Positions 1 through 7,839 are shown, counted from the stretch's first letter. The stretch is 64,000 nt of DNA from DAOTKC01 sp035449045 (GCA_035449045.1 DAOTKC010000002.1:31140-95139), one strand, 5' to 3'. Numbers and translations: made by a program. The notes: a model not told the origin generated them from the letters alone.

Positions 1-18
1 ATTTTTTTATGAAAATCT

Positions 19-43
19 AATCGGCTCCCACAAAAGAGCCGAT
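19..43. terminator. Hairpin upstream of the phosphoesterase gene
   Basis: An 8-bp perfect stem (ATCGGCTC / GAGCCGAT) with a nine-base loop lies just before the first gene. The T-rich side is toward base 1, so it would work better as a terminator for minus-strand transcription, but it could also end a gene lying left of the window. Confidence 0.45.
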
Positions 44-61
44 ATAAAAAGGGTGGCTTTT

Positions 62-1378
62 ATGAGGAAACAAAAAAGAGCGGCAATCCGCGAGATGGGC
101 TACGACGAATACGAACATTACCTTAAGACAAGACGCCGCCGCCGCTGGATTAAGTTCGCCGCCGTAGTCGGCGCCCTCGTTTTTATTTTCGGCACCTTCG
201 CCGTCGTCAACGTCTTCGGCAACCGCGCCAACACCAAGATGGCGGAGTCTATCGCCGCCGTGACGAAACAGGACGCGCTTGAACCCGTTTGGGACGCCGA
301 AGCATCCCACTGGGTGTTCACGACCGACCGCGAATTCAAGGTTTTACAGCTGACCGATATACATATCGGCGGCGGGTTCATGAGCTTTAAAAAGGACTAT
401 ATGGCGCTCAACGCCGTCGCGCTCATGATTACCGCAGAGCGGCCCGACCTCGTCATTGTGACGGGCGACATCGCCTATCCCGTGCCCTTCCAGTCGGGCT
501 CCTTCAACAATCTCGCCGCAACCAAGGTCTTTGCCTCGCTGATGCAAAGCCTCGGCGTCTATTGGACGGTGGCGCTCGGCAACCACGACGCCGAAGCTTA
601 CAGCTACTATACGCGCGACAAAATCGCCGAATATTACGCAAGCGGGCTGGACTACTGCCTGTTTACGCGCGGACCTGCCGATATCGCGGGCGAGGGCAAC
701 CAAGTCATCGAGGTCAGGAACTCTCAAGGGCTCATCACTCGCTCCTTCTTCGTGTTTGACTCGCATTCCTACACCGACGGCGATATTCTCGGCGTTCAAT
801 GGAAATACGACAACATAAAGCAGAGCCAAGTCGATTGGTATAGCGCCGAAGTCGGCAAGATGAACGCCAAAAACGCCGCCGTCCTCGGCACACTCAACGA
901 CGCCGACTTAACCGCGAAATTCTCGACGGTAAAAAGTCTTGCCTTTTTCCATATTCCCCTTGTCGAAATGCTTGATGCGTGGCAGGAATATAAAAACAAC
1001 GGCTCGCAAGATACCGCCGATGTCAAGTTCATTTACGGCGTGGCGGGCGAGTCCAAAAAGACGGTGTTCTGCGGCATCGGCGAAGACGAGCTGTTCGAAA
1101 CCATTCTGGAGCTTGAGAGCACTCAAGGACTCTTCTTCGGCCACGACCACCTAAACAATTTCTCGCTTGAGTATAAGGGAATCCGCATGACTTACAGCCC
1201 CAGCATCGACTATCTTGCCTATTTCGGCATCCAAAAACTCGGCTCCCAGCGCGGTTGCACCGTCATCACATCATCCCCGAACGGTTCGTGGAGCTGCAAG
1301 GCCGAAAACTACTATCAGGACAAATACTGGTCGCCCGACTATGAGAAAGAAAAAGTCGAAATGCAATGGGCAAACTAA
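62..1378 (+). CDS. Membrane-anchored calcineurin-like metallophosphoesterase
   Basis: A 438-aa protein of the calcineurin-like metallophosphoesterase superfamily (dinuclear metal phosphohydrolases). The family motifs appear in order: LQLTDIHIG (D99, H101), VTGDIAY, ALGNHDA, a single histidine in FFHIPL, and FFGHDHLNN near the C terminus. An arginine cluster (RRRRR) is followed by one hydrophobic segment at about residues 31-52, so the catalytic domain is probably outside the membrane with a short cytoplasmic N terminus. An in-frame GTG lies at 53, but AGGGTGG ends five bases before the ATG at 62, so that ATG is chosen. The general architecture resembles bacterial purple-acid-phosphatase-like or DcrB/Sia1-like proteins, but the substrate cannot be read. 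It appears to be monocistronic and is followed by a strong terminator. Confidence 0.85.
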   Translation: MRKQKRAAIREMGYDEYEHYLKTRRRRRWIKFAAVVGALVFIFGTFAVVNVFGNRANTKMAESIAAVTKQDALEPVWDAEASHWVFTTDREFKVLQLTDIHIGGGFMSFKKDYMALNAVALMITAERPDLVIVTGDIAYPVPFQSGSFNNLAATKVFASLMQSLGVYWTVALGNHDAEAYSYYTRDKIAEYYASGLDYCLFTRGPADIAGEGNQVIEVRNSQGLITRSFFVFDSHSYTDGDILGVQWKYDNIKQSQVDWYSAEVGKMNAKNAAVLGTLNDADLTAKFSTVKSLAFFHIPLVEMLDAWQEYKNNGSQDTADVKFIYGVAGESKKTVFCGIGEDELFETILELESTQGLFFGHDHLNNFSLEYKGIRMTYSPSIDYLAYFGIQKLGSQRGCTVITSSPNGSWSCKAENYYQDKYWSPDYEKEKVEMQWAN

Positions 1379-1411
1379 ACGATATACCTAAATCATAATA
1401 AACAAAAAAAC

Positions 1412-1440
1412 AGCCGCCGAAAACCTCGGCGGCTTTATTT
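1412..1440. terminator. Bidirectional rho-independent terminator
   Basis: A 9-bp stem (AGCCGCCGA / TCGGCGGCT) with a five-base loop is flanked by an A-run on the left and TTATTTTA on the right. It lies between the plus-strand phosphoesterase and the convergent minus-strand alkyltransferase and can serve both. Confidence 0.9.
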
Positions 1441-1481
1441 TAATTTTTGCGCGGATTTTTGGAGTAATCGGCGGGTGTAAG

Positions 1482-1781
1482 CTAAACACCGAAGCTGGAG
1501 AGGTCGACGGTGCCGTCGTCGCGGACGGTGACGCCTTCGGCTTCCAAAAGCTTGCGCTGGATACCCGCTCCGCCGAAAGCGAACTTGGGAGCGAGGCCGC
1601 CGAAGCGGTTGACTATGCGGTGGCAGGGAATGACGCCCGGCTCGGGGTTTAAGTGGAGGGCGTAGCCGACGGCGCGCGACGCCTTGGGGCTTCCGCACAT
1701 CGCCGCTATTTGGCCGTAGGTAGCCACTCTCCCTTTGGGAACTTTTTTTACCGCATTATATACCAAATCGTAAAATGACAT
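1482..1781 (-). CDS. Short methylated-DNA--protein-cysteine methyltransferase (MGMT/Ogt family)
   Basis: A 99-aa protein made only of the DNA-binding and active-site domain of O6-alkylguanine-DNA alkyltransferases. The winged-helix part (GRVATYGQIA, then a segment ending in SRAVGYAL) is followed by the PCHR motif with acceptor cysteine C53, then HRIV. Because the cysteine is kept, it should be a true alkyl acceptor rather than an alkyltransferase-like (ATL) protein, where this position is tryptophan. It lacks the N-terminal domain of Ada-C/Ogt (about 165 aa), as in the short COG3695-like branch. No good Shine-Dalgarno sequence precedes the ATG. It repairs alkylated guanine by irreversible transfer to itself. 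Confidence 0.88.
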   Translation of the reverse strand: MSFYDLVYNAVKKVPKGRVATYGQIAAMCGSPKASRAVGYALHLNPEPGVIPCHRIVNRFGGLAPKFAFGGAGIQRKLLEAEGVTVRDDGTVDLSSFGV

Positions 1782-1848
1782 TTTTTACCGCTTAAATTAT
1801 TGTGTCGACAACCGCAGTTTTAATGCGAAGAACCAACAAACAGGGAGA

Positions 1849-2778
1849 CTAGTTATTGTTGGTTTTGCGCCAGTTGATGGTGCCGTCGGGATAGATATAG
1901 CCCCATCGGCCGTCCAGTTTAACGCGCGCCTTGCCGTCCTCAAACGCCGTCGCGGCCTCAAATTGGCAGGGAATGACGAGCTCGTTGTTTTTATTGATAT
2001 AGCCGCACTTATTGTTCTCGACGATCATGGCAAGCCCTTCCGAAAAGCTCATCGCGGTGTCGTAGGTGCAGGGGATGACCAAATGATTGTCTCGGTCGAT
2101 GAATCCGCATTTTTCCTCGCGCTCGACGCACGCCAGCCCCTCTTTGAAAAGCCAGACCTCGTCGTATTCGGGCGGGACGACGACTTTGAGGCCGTCGAAA
2201 AAGCCCCATTTGCCGCCGCGGCAGTATTTTTGCCATTCCTCGAGGGGAAGCGGCTCCTTCAATGGCGCGGGCGCGGGGCGTTTTAAGTCCTTTGCGGGCG
2301 CGCTTTTGACGCCGCCCTTATTGGGCATATCGTCCTGCCGCCTTTGCGGCTCTGTGTCGGCCAAATCGAGACCGATGCGGTTGAGCGCCGCCTTTATCTC
2401 GAGAAGATTGCGCTTGCCGAGGTTTTGGACGCGATACATGTCCTTTTCGGTGCGGCGGAGAAGGTCTCCGATAATTTTAATATTATTGGATAGGAGTAAC
2501 CTTTCGGTAGATTCCGAAAGTTTGAGTTCGGCAATCGGCGTGGTGTTTTCCGCTCTTCTTTCGGGCGCCCTTTGGCTTTGTGGCGCGGGACGCTGTGGCG
2601 GCTGTCCGCGATTGGGCTGATAAGGGGGCTTTGCGCTCTGCGGCCGCCCGCCTTGCGTGGCTTTGGCGCCGTTTTGCGAATCGTTGTTTTGGCGCTCCGC
2701 AGTTTGGCCTTTGGCGGGGGCGTTTCCGGGTCGATGCGGCCTCGGCCGCTTGTTTCTTCTGTCGTCGTTATTTCCCAT
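1849..2778 (-). CDS. RNA polymerase alpha-CTD-like domain fused to WG repeats
   Basis: A 309-aa protein from ATG 2778 (311 aa if GTG 2784 is used). Numbered from the GTG start, residues 1-80 are a disordered P/Q/R/N-rich tail. Residues 82-142 closely follow the helix-hairpin-helix C-terminal domain of the RNA polymerase alpha subunit (pattern IAELKLS, IIGDLL, NLGKRNLLEIKAAL). A second linker is followed, from about residue 190, by three to four WG-type repeats (GKWGFF, KCGFID, KCGYIN, RWGYIY). Alpha-CTD domains bind UP-element DNA and activators; WG repeats are beta-hairpin repeats of unclear binding function. The combination suggests a protein that docks DNA or the transcription machinery to another partner, but no function is established. 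A minus-strand promoter lies directly before the start codon, so the message may be leaderless. Confidence 0.75.
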   Translation of the reverse strand: MGNNDDRRNKRPRPHRPGNAPAKGQTAERQNNDSQNGAKATQGGRPQSAKPPYQPNRGQPPQRPAPQSQRAPERRAENTTPIAELKLSESTERLLLSNNIKIIGDLLRRTEKDMYRVQNLGKRNLLEIKAALNRIGLDLADTEPQRRQDDMPNKGGVKSAPAKDLKRPAPAPLKEPLPLEEWQKYCRGGKWGFFDGLKVVVPPEYDEVWLFKEGLACVEREEKCGFIDRDNHLVIPCTYDTAMSFSEGLAMIVENNKCGYINKNNELVIPCQFEAATAFEDGKARVKLDGRWGYIYPDGTINWRKTNNN

Positions 2779-2787
2779 ATGCACTAT

Positions 2788-2816
2788 ATTTTAACACATC
2801 AAGGTCGACTTTACAA
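2788..2816 (-). promoter_or_regulatory. Promoter of the alpha-CTD/WG-repeat gene
   Basis: On the minus strand, TTGTAA (2811-2816) and TAAAAT (2788-2793) are separated by 17 bases. The predicted start of transcription is at about 2781, on top of the GTG 2784/ATG 2778 start codons, and no Shine-Dalgarno sequence is present. Confidence 0.6.
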
Positions 2817-3006
2817 CCTTCGGCGGGATTTTTCAAGTTCCGAAAAAATGATTTTTTACCTAAATCCGATTTACTCAAACTATTTGCTTTTATTTCTAGC
2901 CGGAAAGGCGCAGGGTAAAAAACGATAATCCCCTTCTTGCCTCAATGCAAAAAAATAACGATGAAATTAAAAAATTTGCCAATCCCAAAAAACGAGGGTA
3001 TTTTTG

Positions 3007-3035
3007 TTGCATATTTTCTTTGTATTCGCTATAAT
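3007..3035 (+). promoter_or_regulatory. Promoter of the tRNA-Pro gene
   Basis: TTGCAT (3007-3012) and a perfect TATAAT (3030-3035) are separated by 17 bases and lie 18 bases before the tRNA. Confidence 0.8.
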
Positions 3036-3052
3036 ATGCCATTGTAAAACGG

Positions 3053-3129
3053 CTGGGTGTGGCGCAGCTTGGTAGCGCGCTTGAATGGGGTTCAAGAGGC
3101 CGGAAGTTCAAATCTTCTCACCCAGACCA
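3053..3129 (+). tRNA. tRNA-Pro (anticodon GGG)
   Basis: A complete 77-base cloverleaf with encoded CCA. The acceptor stem is CTGGGTG / CACCCAG, discriminator A3126, CCA 3127-3129. The anticodon stem CTTGA/TCAAG encloses loop ATGGGGT, giving anticodon GGG, which reads proline codon CCC (and CCU by wobble). The T-loop is TTCAAAT. The C1-G72 pair with A73 agrees with the identity elements of bacterial tRNA-Pro. Confidence 0.95.
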
Positions 3130-3150
3130 ATAACCACTATTTTTAGGGAG

Positions 3151-3178
3151 AAACGAGGGATTTTACGCCTCGTTTTTT
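3151..3178 (+). terminator. Terminator after tRNA-Pro
   Basis: Stem AAACGAGG / CCTCGTTT (8 bp), nine-base loop, then continued Ts. It begins 21 bases after the CCA end, so the tRNA is a single-gene transcript. Confidence 0.85.
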
Positions 3179-3222
3179 CCGTTTTCAGTGATAGTTTTTA
3201 GGGATTTATGCATTTTGGGCTA

Positions 3223-3310
3223 TTTTTAGGCTGCACTTTTAGGTTGCACTTTTAGGCTGCACTTTAGGCTGCACTTTTAGGCTGCACTTTAGGCTGCACT
3301 TTAGGTTACA
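3223..3310. repeat. Tandem repeat, seven units of about 12-13 bp
   Basis: Seven head-to-tail copies of a TTTAGGCTGCAC unit, with lengths 14, 13, 13, 12, 13, 12 and 11 bases. Variation is limited to the number of leading Ts and a C-to-T or GC-to-TA change in units 2 and 7. It is not a CRISPR array because there are no spacers. It lies between the tRNA terminator and the promoter of the GPH symporter and ends in a palindromic TTACAATTGTAA. Confidence 0.9.
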
Positions 3311-3348
3311 ATTGTAAAATGGTTTTCTTTTACGTGACTTAATTAAGA

Positions 3349-3377
3349 TTGACTATCGGCGCGGCTTAATTTATAAT
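3349..3377 (+). promoter_or_regulatory. Promoter of the GPH symporter gene
   Basis: TTGACT (3349-3354) and TATAAT (3372-3377) are 17 bases apart. The expected transcript start near 3384 leaves only about eight bases before the ATG at 3392, and there is no Shine-Dalgarno sequence, so the message is nearly leaderless. Confidence 0.8.
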
Positions 3378-3391
3378 TGATTTAATCAGAC

Positions 3392-5002
3392 ATGGAACGC
3401 GGCGCAATTAAAAATCGCATTAAAAAGCTCGCCTCGATGTGGTCTACGCCTCCTGCGGGGCGTTTTTTGACTATTAAGGAAACTTTGTTCTACAGCTTGA
3501 GCGGGTTGGGCGTCAGCTTCTTAATCACTTCCGTCAATTTTGTTTCCACCTATATCTACATCCCTTACTTTTTCAAAATCGCGGCGATACACGGCTATGC
3601 CATAGTTGCGGCGGGTTCGCTCGCCAGCATGTTGCTTCAGCCGATATTCGGGCGGCTTATGGACCGAGCGGGCGGCAAGCTCGGCAAATATAAACCCTTT
3701 ATTTTGTTCGTATCGCCTGCCGCCGCGCTGTTCGGCGTCATGGCGACATGGCTTCCCCAGTTCGCCGAGGAATCCGGACGCGTCGCCTTTGCATATATCT
3801 CGTGCGTTCCCGCGCTGGCGCTGATGCCGTTCATCAACAATATGTTCTACACCATGCCCTCCGTCATCACGCCGGTAGCGCAGGAGCGTTCCGACATCAT
3901 GCTTCCCGCCGGCCTGATTTATGGCTTTGCGCCCACCATATTAAATATAATCGTGCCTTTACTTAGAAGCAGTTTCATCGGCCGAGAATACCTGGTAATC
4001 CGCGTCACAGGAATAATCAGCATCGCCATTTCGCTCGTCATGATTATGTTCATCATGAAGACGAAAGAGCGCGTCTACGTCACCGAAACCAAAGAAAAGC
4101 TCAAGGTGCGCGACGCCATGAAGCTGGTTTTGAAAAACAAGCCGCTCCTCATTCTCTGCGTTGCTCTGATTGTGGGCTGCGCGCGCGACGTCGGCAACGC
4201 TTTCTTTTATTTCGTCATGCAGTTCCGCTTCGGCGCCACGACGGCGGAGGGGCTTAAGCTTTCCGGCCTCATCATCACCTTGGCGAGCTCGTCCTCGCTA
4301 GTCGGCATGGTGACGATGCCGCTTTTGACGAGAAAACTCAACAACAAAACGCTCATGATAATTTGGCTGATGTTCGGCGCGCTTTCCTACGGCGCCTCCG
4401 CTATCATCGGCTATCAGAATATCGAAATCGGGCTCACCAGCATTTTGGTGCTCACTCCGCTTCGCTTCGCCGCTTCGATATCGGCGATTCACCTCATGGT
4501 TCCCATCATGGTCGGCGAGGCCTGCGACTATCAGCAGTGGAAGACGGGTAAGCGGCTGGAGGGCTACGTTCACATCTTTGCCTATTCGATACCCGCCATA
4601 GTCGGACAGGGCGCATTTATCCTAATCGGGCTATTGCAGAGCAAAATGGGCTTCGAGCCCAAAAACTACGAGGGCGTTTTAGTGCTTTCCGAGGCTATGC
4701 AGCTGACGGCGGCGCGCTGGTTCAACGCCGTGGGGCTGATTACCGCGGCAAGCTCGCTGCTCATGGCCCTCGTTTTTCTGTTCTATCCCTTGACCGGGAA
4801 AAAGCACGCCGCCATCATGGAGGAAATAAAATCCCGCGCCGAGCTCTTTTCGGCGGAGAATGGCGATTTTGCCGTCCCGGATTCCGCCGCTTCGGAGAAT
4901 CCCACTATTCAAGAGGAGTCGGCCGCCGAAAAGATTGCCGAGCTTGATACGTTTGCCCCCGAAGCCGCTTTGGAGGCCGACGCCATTATCAAGGCCGATT
5001 GA
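3392..5002 (+). CDS. GPH-family sugar:cation symporter (MelB-like)
   Basis: A 536-aa integral membrane protein of the glycoside-pentoside-hexuronide:cation symporter family within the major facilitator superfamily. About twelve hydrophobic segments are visible between residues 30 and 475. The typical cytoplasmic loop motif GRLMDRAGGKLGKYKPF follows the second helix, and a late EACDYQQWKTGKRLEG segment matches the conserved loop of this family (EMxDYxxxKTGxRxEG). The last 60 residues are a cytoplasmic Ala/Glu-rich tail not needed for transport. The substrate cannot be assigned; hexuronides or oligosaccharides would fit the neighbouring uronate genes. It has its own strong promoter and is not preceded by a ribosome binding site. 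Confidence 0.85.
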   Translation: MERGAIKNRIKKLASMWSTPPAGRFLTIKETLFYSLSGLGVSFLITSVNFVSTYIYIPYFFKIAAIHGYAIVAAGSLASMLLQPIFGRLMDRAGGKLGKYKPFILFVSPAAALFGVMATWLPQFAEESGRVAFAYISCVPALALMPFINNMFYTMPSVITPVAQERSDIMLPAGLIYGFAPTILNIIVPLLRSSFIGREYLVIRVTGIISIAISLVMIMFIMKTKERVYVTETKEKLKVRDAMKLVLKNKPLLILCVALIVGCARDVGNAFFYFVMQFRFGATTAEGLKLSGLIITLASSSSLVGMVTMPLLTRKLNNKTLMIIWLMFGALSYGASAIIGYQNIEIGLTSILVLTPLRFAASISAIHLMVPIMVGEACDYQQWKTGKRLEGYVHIFAYSIPAIVGQGAFILIGLLQSKMGFEPKNYEGVLVLSEAMQLTAARWFNAVGLITAASSLLMALVFLFYPLTGKKHAAIMEEIKSRAELFSAENGDFAVPDSAASENPTIQEESAAEKIAELDTFAPEAALEADAIIKAD

Positions 5003-5068
5003 GCGGTTTAATATTCATTGGGAAACATTATTTACCAACCGCAAAACTAATCTAAAAAATTATTCTGA

Positions 5069-5097
5069 TTGACACTTAGATTATAGTAAAATATAAT
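5069..5097 (+). promoter_or_regulatory. Consensus promoter upstream of the 319-aa membrane-anchored protein
   Basis: TTGACA (5069-5074), a 17-base spacer and TATAAT (5092-5097): a perfect sigma-A-type promoter. It is followed by a 30-base leader with AGGAGGGAGA before ATG 5134. Confidence 0.9.
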
Positions 5098-5133
5098 ATT
5101 TGTAGCGTAAAGCTAAAAAGGAGGGAGAGATAA

Positions 5134-6093
5134 ATGAAGTTTCTGTTTAAATTTTTAATCGGAATCGTCGTTTTTATCGTCATAATCGTTATTGCGGGGG
5201 TTATTTTAATTAATTTGACGCCTGCACAGGTGGGCATTGCCGACGTCGAGCTCTTCGAGGGCAAGACTATAAGGGACATAGGGCTCGCCGATGTGAAATT
5301 CATCGAAATGTATAAGTTTTTCCGTTCCCTCCTAAAGCCCGACGAATCCAAGATTGTTAAAAACGGATACGATGCCGAGAGCGAGACACCCAAAGCGGAA
5401 GAAAACCTGGGAGGAAGCAGCATCGACGAGGGCGGCACGATTAACTATGCCGCCGTGCTTAGCGGCGAGGTTACTTACGACCAAAAATATCTTCTGACCT
5501 ACGACGACACCACGCTCGCCTGCATTCTGCATCTCATGATTGGCGACGCCGAGGATGCAACCGACAACGAGGGCGTGAAATTTTTGAGGGACATAGATGC
5601 CGACTGCGAGGAGATTTCCATCACTAAAAGCGAGGGCAAAAATCTTCTCCGCATCGTGGTATCCGTCAATTTATCGGAGATGAAGAGCGATGTTGAGGCT
5701 CAGCTCGGCAGCATGGCGAGTTTTGTTTCGCTGCCCGACAAGATCTATCTCGTCAGCTATCAGGAGATCACGGTCACGAACGAAGGGCTGATTGTCTGCA
5801 CATCCAAAGACCTCAGGATTAACGACATGGACAACGCAGTGGCGAACGCCATCTTCTCGGTGCTGGCGTCTAAGGCGGGCGAAAGCGGCGAGGGCGGCGA
5901 CGTTGCCGTAATCAACCAAAAAGTAGGCGAGGCGTTCGCCGAAATCGTCAAAAACCTCGGCAAGGTTGGCACCGCCGACGCCGACGAAACCACCTTGGTA
6001 ATCTCCGACCTCAGCAGCATCGCCTACGGCGCCGCCGGCGTTTTAGAGCATAAGCTGATGCTCGTTACCTACATCGAGTCGGATATCGCATAA
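5134..6093 (+). CDS. Unknown membrane-anchored extracytoplasmic protein
   Basis: A 319-aa protein I do not recognise. Residues 7-28 form one strongly hydrophobic helix with no lipobox cysteine, so it is probably a type II membrane-anchored protein with an acidic outer domain. The outer part has a low-complexity acidic linker (about residues 85-105) followed by a mixed alpha/beta region of about 200 residues with alternating hydrophobic strands. No enzyme motif is evident. It has a perfect consensus promoter, a strong AGGAGG site and its own terminator, so it is probably well expressed as a single gene. Confidence 0.75.
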   Translation: MKFLFKFLIGIVVFIVIIVIAGVILINLTPAQVGIADVELFEGKTIRDIGLADVKFIEMYKFFRSLLKPDESKIVKNGYDAESETPKAEENLGGSSIDEGGTINYAAVLSGEVTYDQKYLLTYDDTTLACILHLMIGDAEDATDNEGVKFLRDIDADCEEISITKSEGKNLLRIVVSVNLSEMKSDVEAQLGSMASFVSLPDKIYLVSYQEITVTNEGLIVCTSKDLRINDMDNAVANAIFSVLASKAGESGEGGDVAVINQKVGEAFAEIVKNLGKVGTADADETTLVISDLSSIAYGAAGVLEHKLMLVTYIESDIA

Positions 6094-6119
6094 TTTATTA
6101 ATAAACCATAAAAGAGCGG

Positions 6120-6166
6120 AATCGCGGTTTTATCGCATAATATTGCGCGATAAAGCCGCGATTTTA
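6120..6166 (+). terminator. Long hairpin terminator
   Basis: A 17-bp stem with a single G-T pair (6120-6136 with 6147-6163), a ten-base loop and a short T-run. It closes the 319-aa protein gene and lies before eda. Its position shows that the eda reading frame cannot start upstream of about 6170. Confidence 0.75.
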
Positions 6167-6190
6167 GCAATAAACCGCTTAGGAAAACCG

Positions 6191-6823
6191 ATGGAGAAAG
6201 CAATAAAAAAAATCGGCGAGGAGAAAATCGTCCCCGTTCTGGTGTTTGAAAACGAGAGCGAAGCGCTCCCCACTCTTGAAGCCATTTTTTCGGGCGGTAT
6301 CGGCGTCGCCGAAATAACGATGAGGACAAAGGCCGCCGCCGCCGCGATTGAAAAGGCCGCCCGGGCTTTTCCCGATATGTTAATCGGCGCGGGCACGGTG
6401 ACGACAAAAGAGGCCGCAAAGAATGCGCTTGCGGCAGGCGCCAAGTTTTTGGTAAGCCCGGGATTTTCCTTGTCGGTATTTGAAGAAGCGAAAAGGAACG
6501 GCGTTCTCTATATTCCGGGCTGTCTCACACCGACCGAAATAGGCGCGGCCGTCGAGCTTGGGTTAAGCGTATTGAAATTTTTTCCCGCCGAGGCTTTTGG
6601 CGGCATAAAAACGCTCAAGGCATTTGCCTCGGTGTTCCCCTTCGTCCGCTTTATGCCGACGGGCGGCATCGGCTTTTCTAATTTGACGGAATATCTTTCG
6701 CAAAAAAACGTTCTGGCGTGCGGCGGGAGCTTTATTTGCGAACGCGCCAAAATTTCGGAAAACAAATTCTCGGAAATCACCGAACTTACGAAGAAAACCA
6801 AGGAGTTGGTTAAAAGCTTATGA
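6191..6823 (+). CDS. eda: 2-keto-3-deoxy-6-phosphogluconate aldolase (KDPG/KHG aldolase)
   Basis: A 210-aa class I aldolase that splits KDPG into pyruvate and glyceraldehyde-3-phosphate, the last step of hexuronate and Entner-Doudoroff degradation. Family motifs are in order: EITMRT, IGAGTV, FLVSPGF, PGCLTPTE, LKFFPAEAFGG (Schiff-base lysine) and FMPTGGI. The frame is open upstream to 6143 but runs through the terminator hairpin, so ATG 6191 (after AGGAAAACCG) is chosen; the length fits the family. The stop overlaps the start of the KDG kinase gene by four bases (ATGA), so the two are translationally coupled and supply consecutive steps. Confidence 0.95.
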   Translation: MEKAIKKIGEEKIVPVLVFENESEALPTLEAIFSGGIGVAEITMRTKAAAAAIEKAARAFPDMLIGAGTVTTKEAAKNALAAGAKFLVSPGFSLSVFEEAKRNGVLYIPGCLTPTEIGAAVELGLSVLKFFPAEAFGGIKTLKAFASVFPFVRFMPTGGIGFSNLTEYLSQKNVLACGGSFICERAKISENKFSEITELTKKTKELVKSL

Positions 6824-7839
6824 AAATTGTCACGTTCGGCGAAATAATGCTGCGCCTTGCACCCGAAGGCTATTTGCGCTTTGCGCAAGCCGAAAAGTTT
6901 AACGCCACTTACGGCGGCGGCGAAGCCAACGTCGCGGTTTCGCTTTCCATTCTCGGCAAAGAGGCCGAATTCGTCACCAAGCTTCCCAAAAACGAACTGG
7001 GCGACGCCGCCATAGCTAGCCTGAACCGCTACGGCGTCGCGACCAAAAACATCGCTCGCGGCGGCACCCGAGTGGGCATTTACTTTTTGGAAAAGGGCGC
7101 CGGTCCGCGGCCGTCCAAGGTTATTTACGACCGCGCCGCTTCGGCGATAGCCGAGGCATCACCTTCCGATTTCGACTGGGAAAAAATCTTCGAGGGCGCG
7201 TCGTGGTTTCATTTCACAGGCATTTCGCCCGCGCTTTCGGATGGGACGGCGGAGATTTTAAAAACAGCGCTCAAGGCGGCTAAGAATATGGGACTGACCG
7301 TTTCCTGCGACCTAAACTACCGCAAAAAACTTTGGTCAAAGGAGCGCGCCCGCGCCGTCATGACGCCGCTTATGGACTACGTCGACGTCCTTATCGCTAA
7401 TGAAGAGGACGCCGCCGACGTCTTTTCGATTTCGGCCGCCGGCGCAAACGCCGAGGCGGGCAATATCGAGGCATCGGCTTACGCCGAGGTAGCGGGTAAA
7501 CTGATTGAAGCCTTTGGCTTCAAATACGTGGGAGTTACGCTTAGAAAAAGCATTTCGGCCAGCGACAATCTTTGGCAGGCTCTGCTTTCCGACGGCAAAG
7601 CGGAGTATATTTCAAAACAATATTCAATCCGCATAGTCGACCGAGTGGGAGGCGGCGACAGTTTCGCGGCGGGCTTGATTTTCGCGCTTTCGGAGAACTT
7701 TCCGCCTAAGCTGGCCGTCGAGTTCGCGGCGGCGGCGTCGTGTCTGAAGCATACCATCGAGGGCGACTTCAATCTTTCGACCAAGGAAGAAATTTTCGCG
7801 CTTATGGAGGGCGGCGGCACCGGCCGCGTTCAAAGGTAG
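6820..7839 (+). CDS. kdgK: 2-keto-3-deoxygluconate kinase (PfkB family)
   Basis: A 339-aa ribokinase/PfkB-family sugar kinase. The N-terminal substrate motif YGGGEANVAVSLSILG and the C-terminal anion-hole/catalytic-base motif DRVGGGDSFAAGL are both intact, and the DLNYRKKLW stretch is typical of KDG kinases. It phosphorylates 2-keto-3-deoxygluconate to KDPG, the substrate of the aldolase whose gene overlaps it. It is cytoplasmic. A 132-base gap separates it from the next gene, so the downstream uronate genes may have their own promoter. Confidence 0.93.
   Translation: MKIVTFGEIMLRLAPEGYLRFAQAEKFNATYGGGEANVAVSLSILGKEAEFVTKLPKNELGDAAIASLNRYGVATKNIARGGTRVGIYFLEKGAGPRPSKVIYDRAASAIAEASPSDFDWEKIFEGASWFHFTGISPALSDGTAEILKTALKAAKNMGLTVSCDLNYRKKLWSKERARAVMTPLMDYVDVLIANEEDAADVFSISAAGANAEAGNIEASAYAEVAGKLIEAFGFKYVGVTLRKSISASDNLWQALLSDGKAEYISKQYSIRIVDRVGGGDSFAAGLIFALSENFPPKLAVEFAAAASCLKHTIEGDFNLSTKEEIFALMEGGGTGRVQR

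Noticed and set aside
1482..1781. Alkyltransferase-like (ATL) protein lacking the active cysteine
   Set aside because: The PCHR motif is intact (C53), whereas ATL proteins have tryptophan here.
3053..3129. tRNA-Pro as an integration site
   Set aside because: No integrase gene, no duplicated tRNA 3' end and no phage-like genes are visible in the window.
3223..3310. Possible small CRISPR array
   Set aside because: The units are contiguous, 12-13 bases long and have no spacers; no cas genes are nearby.
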